A stretch of 35,151 nucleotides of DNA from an uncultured Bacilli bacterium. Its GTDB lineage: Bacteria; Bacillota_I; Bacilli_A; RF39; UBA660. The position numbers and the translations under genes are program-made. Shown piece by piece: positions 30,407 to 35,151 of the stretch. A model generated the notes under the pieces. That model ran no database searches. It saw only the letters and a program-made list of their open reading frames with translations, and was not told the DNA's origin. Each line of letters opens with the position of its first letter. Position 1 is the first letter of the stretch. The stretch covers positions 1-35,151 of the forward strand of contig CALVJQ010000016.1 in assembly GCA_944332265.1 (NCBI GenBank). Direction: 5' to 3'.

Positions 30407-31948
30407 ATGAAGCATATTTCTAAAATATTAAGTGAGGAATTAAGTAATAAATTTTCTAATTTTAAATCAATAGAATTACTAAATGATAAAGAATTAGAAT
30501 CAGTAAAAAGTTTAAGATTATCGAGAAATGATATAGAATATCTTAATTATTTTAAAAATGTTGAAGAATTAGAATTAGATATTTTTCCTTCTATTAATAG
30601 AGATGATATTGAATATATTGCTAGTCTTTTGCCTGACTTAAAAATATTAAAAATTCAAGAGCAGAATGCTATTTTTGAACTTGATTTATCTCCTTTAAAA
30701 AAGTTAGAAGAGTTAATTTTAATACATAATGATAATCTTATGAAAGTTACGATACCTAGTAATTTAAATATGCTAGTTTTTTATGATAATAAAGATTTTA
30801 GAGATATTTATCAGATTATAGATTTATTATTTAAATATCCTAATTGTCATTTTAGTTTAGATATTGTTTATTGTATTAAGGTAATTAGAAATTTACTTAA
30901 TATAGAAAGTGGTAAAGAGTTAATAAAGAATATTACTTGGGTTGAGTCGATTGGATTAAGGAAATATAAAACTTATGAATATACTCAAGAAGAAATTAAA
31001 TATTTAATTGATTATATTACTTATGTTGTTTCTAAATATATTTTCGTTACTGATGAAGATTATGAAAAATTTGGAATATTATATAAGTGGATGATTGATA
31101 ATATTAAGTTTATAAATGAAGATGAAGAGACTACTAGCATGTCTTATGCTAATAATATTTTAGAAGTTTTTAAGTATAAAACTGGTGGTCGTTTAACTTT
31201 TGCTAAAGCATTTCAGTTTTTGTTAAGTTTTGTAGATATAGATTCTGCAGTTGTTTATTCATTAGGAGCTTCTGAAACTATTGGATATTATAATGGAGAA
31301 AAAGTGTACTCTTTATTAGGAACTTCTGATTATGCATTGTTAAGGGTTCTACTAGATAATAAATATTATTATGCAGATATTGCGTGGGATTCAATGGTAA
31401 AAGATTATAAATATTTTGAAAAAATAAAATTATTTTTAGTATCACGAGAAGAATTAAAATTAAGGCATAAATTAGTAGGTGAAGGAAATATTGAAAAAAC
31501 TTATTCTTATAATGGAGATTCAGCGCTTGATTTAATTTCATTTGCTGATACTAGGATTAGAGAAGTTGATGAGATATTAAATGATATAGATAGAGAAAAT
31601 ATTAATATTGATAGTGCTTATATAAATAGTAAGATTTTATATAAAGATTTAGATATCTTATCTAATAAATTGAATGAATTGGATGAGAATGATTCACAAT
31701 TTAGAGTAGTTAATAAAGATATTAGTAGATTAAAAAATGAAATTGATGTTGTTGAAGCACAACATATGAGATATATACAATTAAGAGAGAATATTTTAAA
31801 AAGTTATACTGGTTATTTATTAGAACATTATATAGGGACAACTTTATTAACTAATAAAGATGTTATAAAAGAAATTTTAAATGTTAAAAAGAATAATTAT
31901 GTTATATCAGAATATATGTTTAATTTAATAAATGATTGTTTAAAGTAG
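30407..31948 (+). CDS. LRR-like protein with a transglutaminase-like domain lacking catalytic residues
   Basis: 513 aa, cytoplasmic by appearance (no signal peptide). Residues about 28-130 contain leucine-rich-repeat-like units (VKSLRLSRNDIEYL, EELELDIF, DLKILKIQ, KLEELILIHNDN). A transglutaminase-like core follows (about 220-330): the position of the nucleophilic Cys reads GGRLTFA (Leu263), the His position is Tyr309 (SDYALLRV), while the Asp block YYADIAWDS is kept. The C-terminal 180 residues are helical coiled coil. It is thus probably a binding or structural protein. SD is GGGTGAT. The next gene, rdgB, follows after 8 bases and is likely cotranscribed. Confidence 0.68.
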   Translation: MKHISKILSEELSNKFSNFKSIELLNDKELESVKSLRLSRNDIEYLNYFKNVEELELDIFPSINRDDIEYIASLLPDLKILKIQEQNAIFELDLSPLKKLEELILIHNDNLMKVTIPSNLNMLVFYDNKDFRDIYQIIDLLFKYPNCHFSLDIVYCIKVIRNLLNIESGKELIKNITWVESIGLRKYKTYEYTQEEIKYLIDYITYVVSKYIFVTDEDYEKFGILYKWMIDNIKFINEDEETTSMSYANNILEVFKYKTGGRLTFAKAFQFLLSFVDIDSAVVYSLGASETIGYYNGEKVYSLLGTSDYALLRVLLDNKYYYADIAWDSMVKDYKYFEKIKLFLVSREELKLRHKLVGEGNIEKTYSYNGDSALDLISFADTRIREVDEILNDIDRENINIDSAYINSKILYKDLDILSNKLNELDENDSQFRVVNKDISRLKNEIDVVEAQHMRYIQLRENILKSYTGYLLEHYIGTTLLTNKDVIKEILNVKKNNYVISEYMFNLINDCLK

Positions 31949-31956
31949 GTGATACT

Positions 31957-32526
31957 ATGATATTTGCATCAAATAATAAAGGTAAGTTAAGAGAAATTAA
32001 GGATATATTTGTTGATTATGAAATAAAAGGATTGAAAGAAAGTAATATTGATATTGATGTATTAGAAGACGGAACAACTTTTTATGAAAATGCTTCGAAG
32101 AAAGCTCATGAAATATATGAGATAACGAAATGTCCTGTAATAGCTGATGACTCGGGATTATGTCTTGATGCTTTTGATGGATGGCCTGGAGTTTTGACAC
32201 ATCGTTTTTTAGGAGAAAATAAAACGGATCATGATCGTAATTTGGCAATAATAAATAAATTAAATAATACTAATAATCGAAAAGCTTATGTTATATGTAA
32301 TTTAGTTTATTATGATGGTGAAAAAGAATTAGTAGGAGTTGGTAAATTAGAAGGAACTATTACCAACGAAGAAATAGGAGATAATGGATTTGGTTTTGAT
32401 TCAATTTTTCTTTTGAATAATGGAAAAACTTTAGCTGAATTAAGTGAAAAAGAAAAAAACTTAGTAAGTGCTAGAAAATTGGCTGCAGAAGATTTAATTA
32501 AGAAGATAAAGAAAACTAATATTTAG
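31957..32526 (+). CDS. rdgB: XTP/dITP diphosphatase (house-cleaning NTPase)
   Basis: HAM1/RdgB family enzyme that hydrolyses ITP, dITP and XTP to monophosphates, keeping damaged purines out of nucleic acids. 189 aa. Motifs: FASNNKGKLREI at the N terminus, the ADDSGLCLDAFDGWPGV block with the catalytic Asp residues, and GFGFDSIF. The start at 31957 removes eight upstream in-frame codons that overlap the previous gene; GTAGGTGAT is the SD. Confidence 0.95.
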   Translation: MIFASNNKGKLREIKDIFVDYEIKGLKESNIDIDVLEDGTTFYENASKKAHEIYEITKCPVIADDSGLCLDAFDGWPGVLTHRFLGENKTDHDRNLAIINKLNNTNNRKAYVICNLVYYDGEKELVGVGKLEGTITNEEIGDNGFGFDSIFLLNNGKTLAELSEKEKNLVSARKLAAEDLIKKIKKTNI

Positions 32527-32540
32527 TTTTCTTTTGTTTT
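32508..32540 (+). terminator. Terminator overlapping the rdgB stop
   Basis: 12-bp perfect stem 32508-32519/32523-32534 with a 3-base loop; the T-tract is broken by one G. The stop codon lies in the right arm. Confidence 0.72.
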
Positions 32541-32545
32541 GGTTA

Positions 32546-32554
32546 TGTTATAAT
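32546..32554 (+). promoter_or_regulatory. Extended -10 promoter
   Basis: TGTTATAAT, 18 bases before the start at 32573. Confidence 0.65.
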
Positions 32555-32572
32555 TTAGATAATGGTGATAAT

Positions 32573-34021
32573 ATGCATAAACGAAAAATAATTCTTGTAA
32601 CATGTATAATGTTATTAATTTACTTTATTATAGGTTTTACTTATCTTTGTGGAGAAAGAGTAAAATTTACTATTAATGGTGATAAAGAAGTTAATTTAAA
32701 TATTGGAGAAGAATATAAAGAACTAGGTGGACAAGCTAGTTTGTGTGTTGGTAGAAAATGTAGCGATATTACTGAAGATATAAAAATTAAAGAAAATATT
32801 GATTCTAGTGTTATTGGAAAATATGAAGTAGTTTATAAATTAAAATATAAAAATAAAGAATATACTGAAAAAAGAGTTGTAAATGTAGTTGATACTGAAG
32901 CACCGGTTATTACTTTAAAAGGTCAAAAAACTGCTAATGTATGTCCTAGTAAAGAATATGAAGAAGAAGGATACGAAGCTATTGATAATTATGATGGAGA
33001 TATTACTGATAAAGTAGAAATAATTAAAGAAAATGATTATATCAAATACACAGTTAAAGATTCTTCTAATAATGAAACATCAATAACTAGAAACATTAAA
33101 ATAGTAGATGATGAAAACCCTGTTATTAAGTTAAAGGGAAATAAGACAATTAGTTTAAATTTAAATGATAAATATGAAGAATATGGTTATACTGTTTCTG
33201 ATAATTGTGGAAAAATAGATAGTTCAAAGGTACAAGTAACTAATAACATAGATACATCTAAAGAAGGAACTTATAAAGTTACTTATAAAGTAGAAGATAA
33301 AAATGGAAATATTGGTACTACTACTAGAACAGTAAAAGTTATAAAACCAATATCTTTTAATACAACTAATAAAAATGAATATATTGATAATTTAGAAAAA
33401 TATATTAAAGATAAAAATTATAATGTAAGTTTAGGCTATGTTAATCTAAATACTGGATATACATATTTATATAACCAAAATGTTGTATATTATGGTGCTA
33501 GTTTAGTTAAGACAGTCGATGCTTTATATGTTTATGAAAAACTTAATTTTAATGAAACGACAAGAAAAAAAGTAGAACGTGCTATTTCAGTTAGTGATAA
33601 TACAGCACATAGAGAATTAGTTAATATGATAGGTATAAATAATTTACGTTCATATGGAAGAAGGTTAGGAGCTAAAAACTTTTTAACTAGATCTAATAAT
33701 GATTATTTTGGTAATACCATAGTTAATGATCAAATAGCTATTTGGAAATATTTATATAAATTTGTTAATAATAACGCTAAAGGAAAAGAACTAAGACAAT
33801 ATTTTATTAATAGTTATTATAATTTCTTATTATTTGATGGTATTCCTACGACAATGCATAAATACGGATACTATGGTAGTTACTATCATGATGTTGGTAT
33901 TGTATATGCAGATGATCCTTATATAGTAGTAATACTTACTAAACATGGTAATGGTAATTTTAAATCAATAGTACAAGATTTATCTAAGAAAATATATGGA
34001 TTAAATAAGATTGATAATTAA
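32573..34021 (+). CDS. Secreted serine hydrolase (beta-lactamase-like) with Ig-like repeats
   Basis: 482 aa. One N-terminal membrane helix (about 5-25) anchors or exports the protein. Three DUF5011-type Ig-like repeats follow (about 30-107, 108-180 and 181-257), each with the G/L-rich entry strand and EEYGY or EEGYEA-type motifs. The C-terminal domain (about 265-482) is a class A beta-lactamase-like serine hydrolase: SxxK at Ser310-Lys313 (GASLVKT), SDN at 341-343, KxG at Lys430-Gly432, then HDVGIVY. The fold occurs both in beta-lactamases and in D,D-peptidases, and with wall-spanning Ig repeats a peptidoglycan role is likely. The downstream gene follows closely. Confidence 0.85.
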   Translation: MHKRKIILVTCIMLLIYFIIGFTYLCGERVKFTINGDKEVNLNIGEEYKELGGQASLCVGRKCSDITEDIKIKENIDSSVIGKYEVVYKLKYKNKEYTEKRVVNVVDTEAPVITLKGQKTANVCPSKEYEEEGYEAIDNYDGDITDKVEIIKENDYIKYTVKDSSNNETSITRNIKIVDDENPVIKLKGNKTISLNLNDKYEEYGYTVSDNCGKIDSSKVQVTNNIDTSKEGTYKVTYKVEDKNGNIGTTTRTVKVIKPISFNTTNKNEYIDNLEKYIKDKNYNVSLGYVNLNTGYTYLYNQNVVYYGASLVKTVDALYVYEKLNFNETTRKKVERAISVSDNTAHRELVNMIGINNLRSYGRRLGAKNFLTRSNNDYFGNTIVNDQIAIWKYLYKFVNNNAKGKELRQYFINSYYNFLLFDGIPTTMHKYGYYGSYYHDVGIVYADDPYIVVILTKHGNGNFKSIVQDLSKKIYGLNKIDN

Positions 34022-34031
34022 GGGTGGTTAT

Positions 34032-34805
34032 ATGAAAAAGAAAGTTAATAAAGAAGCTATAGTAATAGGATTAGTTATTATATTTATTGTTTTATTTCAA
34101 GTATCAAATACTTCTTATAGTATAAGTAATAATAGTAATAGTATAAAATTAGTTAATAAAATATTAGATAATAATACTATATATAATAAGGATGATAATA
34201 TAGAAGACGGCTTGTTATTAGATGATGAATATTACTTTAAAGGGAATGTAAATAATAACTATGTATCTTTAAATAATGAGTTATGGAGAATAGTATCTCT
34301 TAAAGATAATTATATAAAGATAATAAAAGAAGAAGGTATTAATAATAATAAATTATATAAATATAGTGATGATTATAATGAAGGAGATTATTTAGATAGT
34401 AATATATATAAGATATTAGATGAATGGTATAAGGAAGAACTTATTAACTATGATAGTTATATATTAAAATATAATTATTGTGTCTTATATAAAGATGAAG
34501 AATGTAAAGATAATAAATTACTTAAAATAGGTATTCTTAATTATGATGATGTAGTTAAAGTAGGGGGAATAAAGAATATAAATAATGATACTTATTATTT
34601 ATTTAATAATAATGAATGGTGGATTTTAAATAGTTCGTATGATGTTTTAATAGGTAGTTATTTTTCTAGTTATGTTAATAATCTAGGTAGTATAGAAGAT
34701 GGTTTTGTAGATGAAGAGAAGACAATAAGACCAGTTATAGTATTAAGTAATATTACTTATAAAACAGGGGATGGAACTATAGATAATCCTTATGTTATAG
34801 AGTAA
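34032..34805 (+). CDS. Surface-exposed protein with a WRI-type repeat domain, unknown function
   Basis: 257 aa. An N-terminal helix (about 9-27) serves as signal or anchor. The external part carries YYFKGNVNNNYVSLNNELWRIVSLKD and ends IRPVIVLSNITYKTGDGTIDNPYVIE (only key blocks: GNVNNNYV, LWRI, RPVI, GDGT, NPYV), a pattern I associate with surface proteins of uncultured gut Bacillota, whose function is not known. It is rich in Asn, Asp and Tyr. The gene starts 10 bases after the serine hydrolase stop with SD AAGGGTGG, so the two are probably one operon and may act together at the surface. Confidence 0.65.
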   Translation: MKKKVNKEAIVIGLVIIFIVLFQVSNTSYSISNNSNSIKLVNKILDNNTIYNKDDNIEDGLLLDDEYYFKGNVNNNYVSLNNELWRIVSLKDNYIKIIKEEGINNNKLYKYSDDYNEGDYLDSNIYKILDEWYKEELINYDSYILKYNYCVLYKDEECKDNKLLKIGILNYDDVVKVGGIKNINNDTYYLFNNNEWWILNSSYDVLIGSYFSSYVNNLGSIEDGFVDEEKTIRPVIVLSNITYKTGDGTIDNPYVIE

Positions 34806-34828
34806 AGCAACATGTTGTTGCTTTTTTT
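34804..34828 (+). terminator. Intrinsic terminator
   Basis: 9-bp stem AAAGCAACA/TGTTGCTTT (34804-34812/34816-34824), 3-base loop, T-tract. Confidence 0.87.
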
Positions 34829-34839
34829 GCTTTAGTATT

Positions 34840-34867
34840 TTGAGTGTCTAAATAAATTATTTATCAT
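34840..34867 (+). promoter_or_regulatory. Candidate promoter of the 3'-terminal amidase gene
   Basis: TTGAGT at 34840-34845, 16-base spacer, TATCAT at 34862-34867. Confidence 0.4.
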
Positions 34868-34889
34868 AGATTATATTGAGGTGAGTTCG

Positions 34890-35151
34890 ATGAAGAAGGT
34901 TGTTATTGATGCAGGACATGGAGGAGATGATCCTGGTGCTAGTGGTAATGGAATAGTAGAAAAAGAATTGACTTTAGAAATATCACAATATATTCATGAT
35001 AGATTAGATGAACTTGGTATAGAAAATACTTTAATTAGAGATAGTGATGAAACGATTGAACCAAATGATAGAGTAAATAAGATAGTTAGTCCTTATGGTA
35101 GTGATAGTGACGTGTTGGTTGTGAGTAATCACATAAATGCGGGAGGTGGCG
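34890..35151 (+). CDS. N-acetylmuramoyl-L-alanine amidase, partial (cut by window end)
   Basis: The open frame runs from ATG 34890 (SD GAGGTGAG) to the window edge, 87 codons. The start DAGHGGDDPGASGNG, then Glu in VEKELTLEI and the later His in VSNHINAGGG give the zinc-ligand order of Amidase_3. Unlike cwlD it has no N-terminal signal peptide: the catalytic block begins at residue 5. This resembles phage endolysins or amidases exported by a non-Sec route, which is of interest next to the WXG/peptidoglycan-hydrolase cluster. The C terminus, where a cell-wall-binding domain would lie, is outside the window. Confidence 0.85.
   Translation, partial: MKKVVIDAGHGGDDPGASGNGIVEKELTLEISQYIHDRLDELGIENTLIRDSDETIEPNDRVNKIVSPYGSDSDVLVVSNHINAGGG

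Noticed and set aside
31278..32248. Minus-strand frames opposite the LRR/transglutaminase-like gene and rdgB
   Set aside because: No SD or family similarity; the + strand genes explain the sequence.
1..35151. CRISPR arrays, tRNA or rRNA genes, insertion sequences, prophage integration sites
   Set aside because: No regularly spaced repeat-spacer pattern, no tRNA-like cloverleaf with CCA-adjacent signature, and no transposase or integrase was found on reading both strands.

Overview
The window is a gene-dense, strongly AT-rich stretch of a low-GC Gram-positive chromosome. UGA is used as a normal stop (for example ending the genes at 27-530 and 20335-21105), so this is not a UGA=Trp mollicute. 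Several genes belong to the endospore programme (SpoVT/AbrB-type regulator, YabG, SpoVG, YabP, YabQ, CwlD), and the order abrB/spoVT-type gene, metG, tatD, 3D-domain gene, rsmA, yabG, veg, spoVG, then yabP-yabQ-divIC, is a compressed version of the Bacillus abrB-metS to divIC region. A second block, ecfA1-ecfA2-ecfT-truA-rplM-rpsI followed by cwlD, also follows the Bacillus order. By inference the host is a spore-forming or formerly spore-forming member of the Bacilli/Erysipelotrichia-like radiation, probably an uncultured gut-type lineage. All genes but one (21979-22953) lie on the + strand. No tRNA, rRNA, CRISPR array or insertion sequence was seen.

Layout. 1-3472: SpoVT-like regulator, then a methionine-type T-box leader controlling a HAD phosphatase, a dUTPase and methionyl-tRNA synthetase. 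3477-7148: tatD, 3D-domain cell-wall protein, rsmA, yabG, veg and spoVG. 7195-9317: yabP, yabQ, divIC, a permuted papain-like protein and mntP. 9364-10996: a membrane-anchored XRE regulator with a candidate tandem operator. 11048-14408: nrdG, a polytopic DUF6020/GT-C-like protein and a dolichyl-phosphate-mannose-synthase-like GT2 enzyme, probably a lipid-linked sugar module. 14449-18580: an ECF transporter core whose two ATPases have lost key motifs, truA, and the L13/S9 operon behind a consensus promoter. 18688-25134: a membrane-anchored protein of unknown function, cwlD, a divergent macro-domain protein coupled to a DUF5131 protein, a convergent zinc-dependent phospholipase C-like gene, and an Abi_2/HEPN gene overlapping an HtrA protease.

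25178-35151: rimO, then the most accessory-looking part: six consecutive genes (26549-30339) encoding WXG100/LXG-like helical proteins without signal peptides. Two of them carry peptidoglycan hydrolase domains (phage-tail lysozyme plus SleB-type, and NlpC/P60), so this looks like a type VII (ESX-like) substrate cluster without its secretion machinery in the window. It is followed by an LRR/dead-transglutaminase-like protein, rdgB, a serine hydrolase with three Ig-like repeats, a surface protein, and the start of an amidase cut by the window edge.

Transcription units are compact. Most are closed by an intrinsic terminator whose T-tract runs directly into an extended -10 promoter (TGnTATAAT) lying only 16-29 bases before the next start codon, so most mRNAs should have very short leaders. 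The observations most worth following are the motif-decayed but intact and syntenic ECF ATPases, the WXG/peptidoglycan-hydrolase cluster with an internal terminator, the macro/DUF5131 pair, the Abi/HtrA overlap and two unexplained operator-like repeats (3477-3521 and 9364-9426).
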